Assembly (NCBI GenBank): GCA_948099385.1
Contig: CANUEZ040000183.1
Coordinates: forward strand, 7,688,001 to 7,752,000
Reading direction: 5' to 3'
From: Fasciola hepatica
Lineage: Eukaryota; Platyhelminthes; Trematoda; Plagiorchiida; Fasciolidae
DNA: 64,000 bases
The notes under the pieces: generated by a model
Databases searched by the model: none
The model's input: the letters and a program-made list of their open reading frames with translations, nothing else
What the model was told of the DNA's origin: nothing
Part shown: positions 43,940 to 54,412 of the stretch, piece after piece
Layout of the letters: every line of letters begins with the position of its first letter
How positions within the stretch are numbered: position 1 is the stretch's first letter
Made by a program: the position numbers and the translations under genes

Positions 43940-44930
43940 AGCTCGCGTGATAATTTCTGTTCGTAACTGGTGTAAACTTCTGGATCAGACAAGTGTTCTA
44001 CGACTAACCGTGTTTGTGGTTTGCCTCGATGACCATGGAGCTGGAGCGATAATGGCTTTAAAACTAGTGCATAGTCCTACTCTACGCACGTGGACCAGTA
44101 TGATCCACTGTTCTCGACAGAACTGCGCCACCAGTAGCTCACTGCAATATGATCGATCTGGTTCAGAGTACCTGTGGAGCTAGAGTGCTATGTCACTGTG
44201 CGACGCGAGCTGTGTCAGAAATGGGTGCTAAACAAGAACAAGCTGGAGAAGCCCATCCCCGACATCTGTGCGCTGAGTGGGTACTGCTCAACGCTTACCT
44301 AAACAGGCTTCTGATGCACTAAGTTTGAAAACTTGTGCAATAAAATCACCAGCTAGCACTATAATGTCAGAGCCTTTGCTACTGAAAATGTGAGGTGTGA
44401 GTTCATCAGAGAACTCATCCTTTTGCGTGTCAGAACTGCAACCTGTTGGAGCGTTTACTGAGATCACAAACAAACTGCGCATAACACATCTATCTTTTTC
44501 ACGCTGACCGACCCTGGATTCTTGCATCACATAAACGACTATTAACCGAGAACCAGTCTAAAAGGGCAGCTTCAGCCTTATCAGTCAAAACTATTTCTAT
44601 ACCACGTTGACCCGCAGTTCTATTTACTTCGTCCGCTGAAGTGCTCAGGAAATACCTTGATAAGATACCAGAAACGGATAGTTGAATCTGCTCTAGTCCT
44701 GGGTACGCGTTTCACTTACGCAGCAAACATCAATCACCGGATAATCTGTTGTAAGCACTTGGCTTGCCTGCTGACCGGCCTGAATGAGTGCGCACGGTAA
44801 AGGAGCCGAGATTCAGAGGCTGGCGAGGCTTGAGAAAATGTGAGTTACATGACAGAGAACTACTTACGACACTATTTGACAAGGCTTCGTTGCGAGCATC
44901 GAGCTTGTTGGCCTTGAGAGCACTCAACCT
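43940..44930 (-). pseudogene. RTE-type endonuclease fragment (RTE-3)
   Basis: On the minus strand, from about 44,860: 'LNLGSFTVRTHSGRSAG' (endonuclease start), then in shifted frames ALIQAGQQASQVL and 'DVCCVSETRTQD' (catalytic Glu in SETR), 'GIEIVLTDKAEAALLDWF', then frame 44,530-44,288 with 'SVNAPTGCSSDTQKDEF' and DIIVLAGDFIAQVFKLSASEA minus its last two residues (GD.NA block; the Asn is changed to Ile). Further on, VPTQRTDVGDGLLQL and, after more frameshifts, YWSTCVE and 'HRGKPQTRLVVEHLSDPEVY' (about 44,090-43,950). It stops before the RT. Same lineage as RTE-1 and RTE-2 by motif spelling, but the GD.NA block differs. Confidence 0.83.
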
Positions 44931-45039
44931 GTGCCCGCCGTCATGTGATGATATATGTCATGAGTATGCACGCACCGCCAAAGTGCTCAGTGGAAGGTCA
45001 TCCGATGCACTTGAAGTGACCTCGATCGCACTGAGAAAA

Positions 45040-45420
45040 TGACCGTTTTCTGGACACCATTTTGGATTTATTTTCTCTACGATCTTTTCTGACTCTTGGT
45101 TTCGAGCTCATTGTTTTCTCCTGTTGCGTACGTTTAACCAGACTGACCTTTCCAAGGTTTCCGTTGACCTCATCTTTGAATCACTTTCACTTTTGGGTTC
45201 TTCGCCGACTGTACGCACTCGCGGTTTGCTTTCTGCTTCGCTGTGGTGTTCTTTTGCATTTCGTGTATTTCTCGTATCGGTACTGTTACGGTACCACGAT
45301 ATATAGAATACACTTACGCATCTGTTCACCGACTCCAGTCTTCTCTATTCGTTCGATCGAGGGGATTTCGTTGATAGTCCGCCATGAGACCGGATAGAAG
45401 ACGCGTTCATAAGCCGCACT
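45040..45420. repeat. Dispersed repeat D1, copy 1
   Basis: Similar over about 370 bp to 59,445-59,830 in the same orientation, with shared blocks such as GTATCGGTACT.TT.CGGT.(T)CACGATATA and TGAGGGGATTTC. It lies immediately upstream of the 5' end of the minus-strand RTE-3, so it may be that element's 5' untranslated region; 59.45 kb has no attached coding region. The open frames in it are small and not conserved. Confidence 0.55.
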
Positions 45421-45584
45421 CGAACGTCTTTTACACACTTACGTGGGAACTGAATCTGCCTGTCGATCGCAGTATAGGAATGACTGGTACTTGGACTACG
45501 AGCACAAAGACGAATAAGAAAGTACGTATTCTGTTCTCATTATTTTGTACTACCTCGCACACATATAGAGAAAAATCATGGTTG

Positions 45585-46860
45585 ATACTGTGCCGATTGA
45601 TCATAAAGTGACCTTACTGTATCTTGACGACCTGACTGTTCAAACTTAGCTTCACCTGGTTTGTTGATTCCTGGAAAAGAAACTAAAACGCACTGGACCG
45701 TGTGCGGAAGCATTCGAATCTCAACGACATTCCATCCCCAACATCTCTTTGTCAATTTGGCTTGCTTGACGAACAGATCTTCAGTCTGGACCGTGGGAGT
45801 GGTTGTGTTTTTTTCGATTATTACTTCCTCGAGTAGAGTGAGATGACCTTCATCCCTGGTCTCGTTCTCCGTGTTGCTTACAGGTGCTGTTCTGAAGAAA
45901 ATTTGGCTGAGGTGGAGTCGGTGTACGGATGGATCATAAACGTCCTAGAAATCGACCATGAGTCGACGAAGTTTTCCGCAATGATCTCATTAGCAAGCTG
46001 AAGGTGACTGCCTCGTAAGTGGAGTCAAAGAATCTCAGTGACGATCTGAGACTTCACGACTTGAACATAATGACTGGTCGACGAATGCACCGCGCTTCGA
46101 TATTGCACCAAAACGTTGTCCAGGAATGTGCGCGATACCGTCATTGCCTTCCAACTGGTTGTGACAAGGTCAAGCTTCACAGCACGTATCATTTTTTCCC
46201 ACAAAACTATAAGAACGTGAGTGCCGAGGTAACGTTTGAAAATGTCGAGAGCGAATGCCAGCTAACAACACTTCAACTTGGGAGCACAGAATTGGCAGCC
46301 GTCGTCATTGGCAAGTTACTTATGGAATACCTTAACGACTGAAGCATTTTCTCAAAGCCTGGATCACAGAAGACGTGACTGACGTACACGTTAAGAACAC
46401 ATCGGGTAATTTTGTGTAAAATTCGACCAACAAGAGGCCGGGATAACTTTTCAGGAACGGGCAGCAAAAATCCGCGTATGCACTTTGCCATGATGTGTCA
46501 GGCCACCGATTTTAGTTACTTTCCTTATCTGAGTTTTGTGCAAGCTGGCATCACAATTCTTCAATGTTGTGCAGGTTTCCGCATCCAGTTCGAACCACCA
46601 AAGGTTTTTTCTTCACCGTGCCCAAATGGCTTTTGTGCAAGTCTTACAGAACAGTTTTACGCAGAGGAGGAGTTATGACCAACCGGTCACCACGACACAA
46701 CAAAAGTCCGGGTATGCGCACAATTTCTTTTGATAAGTGAAAAACTGTGAACGATTTCCAATGTCTCTGAACATTGGTGTTGTTCGTAGCTCAGGTTGGT
46801 GGTTTGTATCCGTTGGTGATCGCTGAGCTTGGCCTTTAGGTCGCAAATGTTTCACCATCG
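45585..46860 (-). pseudogene. Gypsy integrase with HHCC zinc finger, copy G3
   Basis: On the minus strand, about 46,680-46,520 gives VVITPPLRKTVL, DLHKSHLGTVKKKPL (the two His) and NCDASLHK (first Cys of C..C kept, the second is changed to Ser-Leu). The core follows: WQSAYADFCCPFLKSY (first Asp, about 46,490), 'VIQALRKCFSR' and NDDGCQFCAPKLKC at about 46,310-46,270 (the aspartate normally before N is replaced; reads A-N-D-D-G). The region of the catalytic Glu is poorly preserved (LWEKMIRAVK). Then 'FLDNVLVQYRSAVHSSTS' and, near 45,930, 'DPSVHRLHLSQIFFRTAPV'. The final tail frame is open for over 100 codons to 45,580 but lacks its own start. Confidence 0.8.
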
Positions 46861-47249
46861 GTCCAGATTACATCACCAGTGCGCAGTTGAAAGTGTCCAT
46901 ACAAATCTGTATGTAAATGGAGTTTGTTCTGGATGTGATCTTGACCTCTTAGATGACTTTGACCGTAAAAGGTTACTAATTATAGAAATTTGACCTTTTG
47001 ACCTGTAGACGCTTCTAGTGATGAAACGTTTGGGACCTAAAAGCCAAGCTCTGTGAAAACTTTCGGGTTGTCAGACTTCCTTCATGGTAGAAATCACTGA
47101 CGAGTAGTTTCGTCTGATGTATCGTCACAACTGTCTTCTCGATACAGAAACGGCCGACGAAGTGAAACTGCACTGTTCAGCCGAGAGGAATTGCGAACAC
47201 CTTGACCGGAAATCAGAGTGTGGGAACGATTTATCAGTTCAGTGTATAA

Positions 47250-47667
47250 TTTTGTATCTAAACGTGGCATCACGGTATAGAGCTTACAGAGTTGAACTGA
47301 AATTGTTACGCATGATGATCAGTGATGGTTGCAAACTTCCGTCCAAACAAGTGGGCACCACCCAGGACGAAACCAGTGCATTCTTCAGTATTTGCGGTTC
47401 TCCTGTTTAAGCAGCTTGAAAGAGTCGAGAAATGTGGCTGATCAGATGTCCTTGCTGTTCGACCACTGCGTGTATTCCAACTTCGGAGGTATCCGTCATG
47501 AGCACTGTTTGTCTGGATGTTACAAACGGAGCTAATTTTGAATTTTTACCGATGTTATTGATAAGATCTCCGGAAGATTCTCTCTCACACTTGGGATGAC
47601 CGGGTAAGGAGCAACGGCTGCGCCCTCGTCTTGAAATTCGGTAATAATCTGAAAAGTAAGCAACCAA
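47250..47667 (-). pseudogene. Gypsy RNase H remnant, copy G3
   Basis: The frame 47,667-47,407 has VAYFSDYYRIS (connection, FLG..YYR.F) and 'VLMTDTSEVGIHAVVEQQGH' then LISHISRLF, the RNase H start with the catalytic aspartate in TDTS (usually TDAS). After a stop and frame change, about 47,380-47,300 reads HLFGRKFATITDHHA, the (Y)G..F.(I)TDH..L block containing another catalytic Asp. Confidence 0.82.
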
Positions 47668-47879
47668 GAATGGACCAAGACAATCCCGTGAACTGATTTC
47701 TTATTGAGGATCTCGTACTTTGCCGTGGCTGAACAATGCCATTCCATTTCCTCGGCTGCTCCTATGTCAAAGGAGGAATTTTTTAGAAATATACAAAGTG
47801 CAACTATTCAGTTCTGTGTTCGGCACAGACAAAAGATCTCACCCACTTACTTCAAACTTTCTACTGGAATGCATATTTG

Positions 47880-48985
47880 TTTGTTGGATGTTCGAATGTA
47901 TATATATAGAAAGTCCACGGTTTTTAGTAAGGGCGCACTTGTAAATAACGAGACCATCATCAAGCTACATCACGGTTTTGTTGTGTAGGTTTACATTCTG
48001 TATGATGGACACAAACTGAAAACTATCTCGCAGACTGTGTTTAGCGAGTCCTATGCGAATGGGCTGCAGGAGTTTAACCAGCCATTGTGCTATTGCTTGG
48101 TACGGAGAATTCGTCATCACCACAATCAGTCGGATCGGAGTATCATCTTTGTGGGTTTTCGGAAGTCCATTGAGGTGTGGAATGGTCCATCCATTTGGTT
48201 TTAGTTTTTCATATGTAGCTTTGTTTACACAGCCCTCGTCTCTCAGTCGTCTTAGGCATCCGGCCTGGTTCTCTTTCTTTATCTTTTCGGTTTCGTCTTT
48301 ACCTTTGTGATGGACAGAAAGCTGTTTCATTCTCCACTAATCTGGAAATTTGTTCAATTTATTCTCATTTGTCCATGATGACAACACCGGAACCTTTATC
48401 GGGTCTCAATAATACTACGTCCTTGTTCTTACGCAATTCCTTCACCGCGTCCAGGTGTTGTCTGGTGACTAGTTCACTACTTTGTATCTGAATTTTACAA
48501 TAGCTGTAGCAACTCGCCACAAGCATACTTTTGAATCATTCTAAATCGATGTCCGTTCAGGGTGTCAGGTCCTTAGTGTGACTCAGTAGATTTTCAAATT
48601 GTATCTTCAAATCAAGTCTATCGTCTTTTATAACAGGACAACGGAACTTCTGTCCCAAAGGAAGAGCCTTCATTACGATTGGACGTAGAGTGATACTGGA
48701 GTAATTGAGTGCAAGCCTTTATCGACTGCTCGGAGAGGCGACTGGTGGTTTTAGAGGATTAATACCACTTATCAAGCTATCATGAGTAATTTGAACGCGG
48801 CATGCACAGATTCGACTTACGAATTCATTAAATTCGGAGACTTCCTTCTGCGGTAGATTGTTCACATAATGTTGTCGTTGTGAAACATTCCGTTCGAATT
48901 CCGCTATTTTGGATTTCACTGAGTCACAAACACCTAATGCACGTCTTCGGAGGGTTTTACAATTAGGCGTAGCTGTTTCCAAAAG
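47880..48985 (-). pseudogene. Penelope-like reverse transcriptase, N-terminal and central part
   Basis: Minus-strand frames, in order: 48,982-48,719 ('LGVCDSVKSKIAEFERNVSQ' region, an N-terminal helical part), then around 48,440-48,370 'KELRKNKDVVLLRPDKGSGV' followed by VIMDK (fingers block, N.D.V..RPDKG), then 48,330-47,965 with 'GWTIPHLNGLPKTHKDDTPI' and RLIVVMTNSPYQAIAQWL (the GLPK.HK...P.RPI....NSP....A..L signature of Penelope-like RTs). The region after 'LHNKTVM' (about 47,970) should hold the motif A aspartate, but reads LDDGLVIYK and decays. The rest of RT and the endonuclease are missing; Gypsy copy G3 sits there instead. Confidence 0.85.
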
Positions 48986-49111
48986 CGTTTGGGATATTCA
49001 TTGATTGTATCACACTATTTTAGGAATTGCACGTGTGTCATAGCCTCTGCAAGTAGTGTGGAAAATTCAGGACCGCATTCAATTTCGTTACCACAGAGGG
49101 TGACTTGGTAG
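48986..49111. other. Short spacer 5' of Penelope-like RT
   Basis: Possible 5' untranslated region of the minus-strand Penelope-like fragment; no motif. Confidence 0.4.
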
Positions 49112-49231
49112 ATCTGAATTGCTTGAAAAGTCCCATGGTCACAATAAAAAAACAATGCTGCAAAGAGAGCGAAGAATTGTTTTCAATGTTGTCTTGTCAA
49201 TGTGACCATGGGATTTTTCAAGCAATCAGAT
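49112..49231. repeat. Short inverted repeat, 31-bp arms
   Basis: Arms 49,112-49,143 and 49,201-49,231 (ATCTGAATTGCTTGAAAAGT... and its complement) differ by one indel and one or two substitutions; the spacer is 57 bp. It lies just upstream of the minus-strand Penelope-like N-terminus. It could be a hairpin within that element's leader, or a small MITE. Confidence 0.85.
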
Positions 49232-49574
49232 ATTGTCACGTGCCGAACGGCCTCGTACTCCTGATCCGACTGGAAGCTTGACTTGCGTTTTCACTGGTAT
49301 GTGGTTGAGACTCACGCAATTACTTGCTTGCTTGCGTTTCTGTTTATATGCTTGTGCTTGTGTTTACGTTTGCAGCAGCTCGTACCAAACGAACGTTCGT
49401 CCGTATATACGTGTCTTCATTCCGCTTAACGATTACGTGACACAACATTCAACAGTGACTTCGGCTATCAAGAAGGGATGGCAACCTGAGGTAAAACGGA
49501 ATCACCCTCCAATTCTTTGTGCTGCTATAGGGATTCAACATACAACCCAAAGGAGTCCTTTGTCAAGATGACCG
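49232..49574. other. Open stretch without recognised domain
   Basis: A 112-codon plus-strand frame, 49,233-49,571, directly precedes the Gypsy G4 integrase but does not resemble RNase H; it contains a cysteine/leucine-rich hydrophobic stretch (residues about 25-50). No function can be assigned. Confidence 0.3.
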
Positions 49575-49589
49575 GCTTGTCTTACCATC

Positions 49590-50660
49590 ACCATCGCGAA
49601 AGTCAGCTATGGATGAATTACACAATGGACTTTTAGATGTGGGGTAAATGTAGTCAGTGACTCGGCAGACATCTTGGTGGCCGGATATCTGAACAACGTC
49701 AAAGAATTGCGACTCGTGTCTGCACAAAGCCAAGTCGAAACCGAAGAACTGAAACTCATGGTCCGAAAGTTACATTCCGTGATAGAAGGTTCGAGCTGAC
49801 TTCTGTGGTCCACTTAAACCAAAACCACTCCTTAGTACTGATAGACTCACTCCAGATGGCCGGAGATGTTTGTGAGGAGCTCACCAAATACTTCTTTTGT
49901 AATTCAGATGTTACGAAAATGACTCAATCAGGGAAAAATTCCACAAGTTTTGGTCACCGATGACGGGTCGAGATTATGCCTAGAGGGGATGAAAGATGGC
50001 TCGATAAGATCGGAAATTGACATCTGCGGATGACACCACTTCACCAGCACTCTAGTGGTACAGTAGAAAATGTGGTCAGTTCCGGGAAAATCGCACCAGT
50101 ATGGGCCAACTCGAGAACTTCGCCTGACTTGAAATCGTTCTTCGATAATTTCATGCTACAATACCGGGATACAGTGCAAGCGACCACAAAGAAGAGCTCG
50201 GCCATACTATTCAAATAAAGACTACTGGGGTAATCTCTGATGTGTCTCGACCCCAGAGATGCTACACACTTCCTTGGAAACAGACTTCAATTAACTCGCG
50301 GAATCATTATCAGACAACTTCGCCAGTCTGCGGTTGATATTACGGATCTGACTGATGTATCCTTACATCTACTCCGTCTCAATCGGACCCATTTCAGCAG
50401 GAGGAACTAGAAGACTGACGGGGGTTGTGTTGGGGTCGATAACCCAACTGGTCCGCCGGCGAACATGACTGCTGAAGGGGCCCAGTCACATCCGCCAGAT
50501 CCAGTCCGTAGATCAGGGTGATAGACGAGCCAAACCGATGAGGAGCTCTTGAGGAAGGAGCGTTGTGGTGATTCGGTGGGCAGTTCACAGGACGTCGTGT
50601 GATATAGCTTAGCGGCCACATACAGAAAAAGGCCTCAGCCAGTGAACAGGTGCTACTGAG
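49590..50660 (+). pseudogene. Ty3/Gypsy integrase with zinc finger, copy G4
   Basis: Plus strand, broken frames: MDELHNGLL and NCDSCLHKAKSKPK (HHCC region, about 49,600-49,740), then SESYIP and VRADFCGPLKPK (first catalytic Asp, about 49,797), VLVTDDGSRL (second Asp, about 49,957; N of DNG changed to D), and HSSGTVENVV (Glu, about 50,060). C-terminal blocks follow: SPDLKSFFDNFMLQYRDTVQ (about 50,130-50,190), 'IPRDATHFLGN' and ITDLTDVSLHLLRLN. The tail, with GGDSVG-like and REDVV blocks, leads to an LTR start at about 50,664. The three acidic residues are retained, but stops and frameshifts abolish the frame. It is closely related to G1 over its whole length. Confidence 0.88.
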
Positions 50661-50663
50661 GTC

Positions 50664-50850
50664 GGCTGTGGCTGGTCAGCTGGTGATCTACCATTTAGCG
50701 CTTTTGACATTATATATTTATAAAGATATGTTCTACACAGTTCTTCAACCTTGACTTTCTTGCTACTTCTTTGTACGTAATTCCAGTTTCGAGCGATTTT
50801 GTTACGTCTTGTCAATCCAATTTTTCGGGATAGTACAAGCAATCGCCATG
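50664..50850 (+). repeat. Gypsy LTR-like sequence after copy G4
   Basis: Starts TGTGGCTGGTCAGCTGGTGA at the end of the integrase tail, corresponding to TGTGATTGGTCAACT of the 34.17 kb LTR; the match then decays but includes a TTGCTACTTCTTTGTACGTA block. It meets the oppositely oriented LTR of the next feature. Confidence 0.6.
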
Positions 50851-50867
50851 ATGAACCTCAAAACCAG

Positions 50868-51056
50868 TCTGTAATATTGCAATACCCGAACTGATAGGAC
50901 GCATTGTAACCATTCCCACCCGTAACTACGCAAACCAAAGTAGCATGAACGACAAAGCTTCGAAACCACCCGTTAATCGTATTGCAGATTTTGTTCGAAT
51001 AAATATCTAAAATCAAAGAAAAAAGTTGATAGATTACTAGTTGACCAATCACAGGA
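50868..51056 (-). repeat. Gypsy LTR-like sequence, inverted
   Basis: Reverse complement is similar over about 190 bp to 34,169-34,365. Its start (CTGTGATTGGTCAACTAG on the minus strand) is at 51,056-51,040, and integrase-tail DNA lies on its far side. Confidence 0.78.
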
Positions 51057-51205
51057 GGCTTTTGCTGTATCTGTCCCCGGCTATCCTGATTGATTGAGGC
51101 TTATCAGCGTGCGTAACTACGAGGCTGGTCGTATCACGTGTGATGCCCGCTGAATCACTACAAGATCCCAGGTTTCCGTCGGTCACTTGCCCATTCGGCA
51201 GCCTC
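51057..51205 (-). pseudogene. Gypsy integrase tail fragment
   Basis: The minus strand reads GTGATTCAGC, then CATCACACGTGATACGACCA and CTCGTAGTTACGCACGCTGA, matching 34,057-34,120 of copy G1 and running into the LTR. About 150 bp remain of this oppositely oriented copy. Confidence 0.7.
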
Positions 51206-52009
51206 TAACTGACCACGCTCACCTTCGGGAAATTTTGTACCAATACTGTATATTTACTTTATTTAACTATACGGAGTAAAAAACCTGATATACACTTGTA
51301 GAACATCACTCTGGGTAATCGACCGGAACTTGACCCGATGTGATCTCCACATTACGTCACCACTACTGACTCCCATTTGGGAACAGCTTTTAGACACTTG
51401 TTAGTCGTAATCTGTATGCTCACATGCAGACAAACGGTCGGCCTGATCGGTCGTAGCTTTACCAAACAAGAGAATTCCAACATATGACGGCAGTCGATTC
51501 GGGGAATCCCAATGCACGATGCGCTTTCTACGAGAGGCGATCAGGAATAAAAAATTCTGTTCTGAGTATAGACGGTGACAGTGGCTTTATATTCAACCTT
51601 GTTGGATCGTCAGTTCAGATTTTTCCACTGAGCCCAAAAATAGAAACTTCCTGGGTTGTTACTCAGAAAGACAGTTGGAATGGGACTTTGAGACTTAGAT
51701 AAATATTTATTACTCGTAGAGCTTGCCGGTGTATTCCGATTCTCAGTTGCTTTTATTCGTCAATACATTTTGTGGTTCGTCGAGGGAAGACATTCCTATG
51801 ACACTTTAGCACAGCAGTTTGTTTGGAACAGAGCCTGATACATCAGCAGGTTGTGAGGTTAAGTGAACTCTTCATGTTGTACATCGCGTCACAACCTATT
51901 GCTTTAGTCTCCCGAAGAACCGGCGATTGACACTGTTGTGTTCGGAAATACCGGGGGACAGCACGCAACAAACCCGATTATCAGAGCACCGATATGCCCC
52001 ACTAGGCAA
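51206..52009. other. Unrecognised DNA
   Basis: A 72-codon plus-strand frame at 51,484-51,702 has no recognised motif. Nothing else noted. Confidence 0.4.
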
Positions 52010-52270
52010 GGGAGCAAGCAAGTGAATCATCTACTGCCGAGCACAAGCAGTACGTGCGATCGAGTGCGGTCAAGCAGGGCTGCTTAACAGTAACGAATCA
52101 AAAAGCATGTATGGCTCGGTGCCAAAGTCTGATTGGTTAGAACACGCCATCTGTGGTACGGGTAAATTCATTGTGACGTGCGTCCGTGTGTGCATACATG
52201 TATGATAAGTCGCGGGAGCGAGCATCCATGAATCAATAGGCAGTCAATAACGATGCATGCGCGTGAGACT
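52010..52270 (-). repeat. Dispersed repeat family R1, copy 2
   Basis: Its reverse complement is similar to 58,640-58,870 with shared blocks GAGCCATACATGCTTTTTGAT, CCCTGCTTGACCGCACTCGA and GTACTGCTTGTGCT and GATGATTCACTTGCTTGCT (each varied slightly). The order of blocks is the same in all three copies. No open frame is conserved. Confidence 0.6.
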
Positions 52271-52641
52271 GTCTGATTGCGTACGTGATTACCTGAACCG
52301 ACAAAACAGACACCAGTGATTTAGTGTCGACTCGTGCTGATAGCCGTTCGTTGCAAATAACTACAGTGTCAGGATCTTTGATGTAGGTAAACTCACAAAT
52401 CTGTTAAGAATTTTGATGAGTTAGTAAATGAGGAAGAATTCCCAATCCCTTTCTATTCGAATAGATTAAACAATTTTCCTTAGATAGGTTAACGATTCAG
52501 TACATCGTGAATAGAAGAACATATGAATTAGCTTCGTTTTTCAGCCGATGATTTTCTTAGCTTCAGTCAACCGTACTTATGAACAATACAAGGTTTCGTA
52601 CTCATTATTCACAGATCACCAAGAAAAAAAACACTGATTTC

Positions 52642-52840
52642 TGGTGAAATTTGATTGTTTAATAACACAGTGTACTCGAAATCGTTGGTAGGTTGTCGAC
52701 CTTTCGGTCACCACGGGTAACTAGCCAATTTCATTCGGTTGCAAAACCAGTCTTGAAAAAGGTCACTTGTGGTGACCGAAACGTCGACTACCTAACAACG
52801 ATTTCGACTACGCTGTGTTATAAAGCAATCAAATTTTACC
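52642..52840. mobile_element. Inverted pair of Penelope-like termini
   Basis: Arms 52,642-52,714 and 52,769-52,840 are reverse complements with a few mismatches; the 54-bp spacer holds TTGCAAAACCAGTCTTGAAAAAGG. Each arm has the stem-loop plus GAAACGTCGAC and CTACCTAACAACGATTTCGAC blocks also seen on the minus strand at 18.3 kb. In the left arm the motif is GAAAGGTCGAC, so one copy is mutated. Together they would fold into a long hairpin. This looks like two Penelope termini arranged head to head. Confidence 0.65.
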
Positions 52841-54412
52841 ATAACATTTCACGTGGAGCACCGATTTTTCGAGACACTCCGAACCGATCTCGGTTGTGAC
52901 ACATTATTAACTGATTTCTTTCATTCGTTCAGGTAATATTGTTGTATAATATTTCCCCTAGCTCTAATTGTACATTTTTTTATTTTCTGCCTACTCACAA
53001 CACTGTGTCGGTAATTGTCCAAGCATTCATTCTAACCAAGAATCCGACTACATATCATCCAGGTGCTCCACCTAACTAATCTTGCCCCAACTCGCCCACA
53101 TGCCACGACCCTTCCCGCAGAGACACCTACTCATCATAATTCGGATTTTCTCTGTAGCAAAAGGCCTGCATTGTACCCCTTGAACGTAACACTCCGCATT
53201 CCTTCCGTGCCTTTTAAATCTTCGTTCATCTTTTCCTTGCGTATGCATTTCATTATATTTTACCGGTCGTCAATTTGCCACATTATCAGTTTATGCGCCG
53301 TACTGTACCAATGCCCCAATTGACTCTGTGGTTCTTCTGTCTAACTTTGCATGAATATCCATTGTCCGTAAACTTTTTCAGAGTACTGGTCACCAATTGG
53401 CCATTACTGACTGAAATATCGCCATCTCCGTACTTTGTAGCATCCGATTTCCAACCTTAAAGGTATAAATCAAATCGAGTGTCAAGATTCACTGATTGGT
53501 CTCCATTATAGTTTGAACTGCGCATGGTCCAACAACCACTACCCGTACCATTCTACAGCATAGTCACCGGTATCAGTGAAATTCAAAGTTCATAGTTTGG
53601 TCTCTGCGGGTCAGTCCGTACCGAATGGTTCTTGTTGCTATGCCCATCAACTTGTAGGTTCTTCGTGAGATAGGCAAAACACCTGGTCACCGATTTGTTC
53701 TCTGTTCTCGTCAAATTTTCCCCTTCTATCCTAGATACTAAGACAGTGGGGCAATTTCATGAGTTTTCTGATCACCCTGGGTACGGGACCGACAAACCCA
53801 CAGCTCATATTAGACGAATGTATATCCCTCTGCCGTCTGAACTAATCTGGTATGTTAGATTGTGCGGACAGTATTACCTCGGGAGACGATGATGCACGTA
53901 GCAACAAACTGTTGTGAATCCAGTTGGAAGTACAAGTTGTTCGAGGGATGACATGGATTGTCGGAGAGAGAAAAAGTCGAGATTCTGTTTCCAGTATAGT
54001 TCACTAGTTATCCTTGTAATCATTTTATTTGGGAGAAAACCCCTCAGAAGTCAGTGCGACTGGATTACTCATCTAATCGAAAGTGGTGCATACTTGATCT
54101 GATGTGTCGTAGTAAGTTTGGAAGCATGGTAGCATTGGTCTTTCATCAGTCATTGGAGGTTTATTTTCTGTAGGTATCTGTACATTTCCGACTTTTTCCA
54201 AGATTTTCAAAGTCCCTTGGTGCAACACTTCTTGGTTGTGCTGAGAATTTAATGTAAACAACAACACCACCACCGCGCAATGCCAAAGGCTGCCAATATA
54301 TCTCTGATTCTGGCACGGTCTCGCTTTCTTATTTGAAGTGTCTAAAAAATCCCACAGAACACATTAAGAATGAACCACGTGGCGAACTAGCTCATTTTCA
54401 GTTATTCGTCTG
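52841..54412. other. Unrecognised DNA
   Basis: Short open frames only (86 codons plus at 53,063-53,323). No domain recognised. Confidence 0.4.

Larger units (their letters stand above)
45585..47750 (-). mobile_element. Ty3/Gypsy pol 3' half (RNase H, zinc finger, integrase), copy G3
   Basis: Minus-strand remnant in correct order: RNase H (47,750-47,250), connection and zinc finger (46,860-46,500), integrase core (46,500-46,010), C-terminal domain and tail (46,010-45,585). Each block is readable only by switching frames. The integrase tail shares RQASQ-type words with copy G1. It stands immediately beside the minus-strand Penelope RT at 47.9 kb. No LTR was recognised at its 3' side. Confidence 0.8.

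Noticed and set aside
46019..46342. 107-codon plus-strand frame
   Set aside because: It is antisense to the Gypsy G3 integrase and has no similarity of its own.
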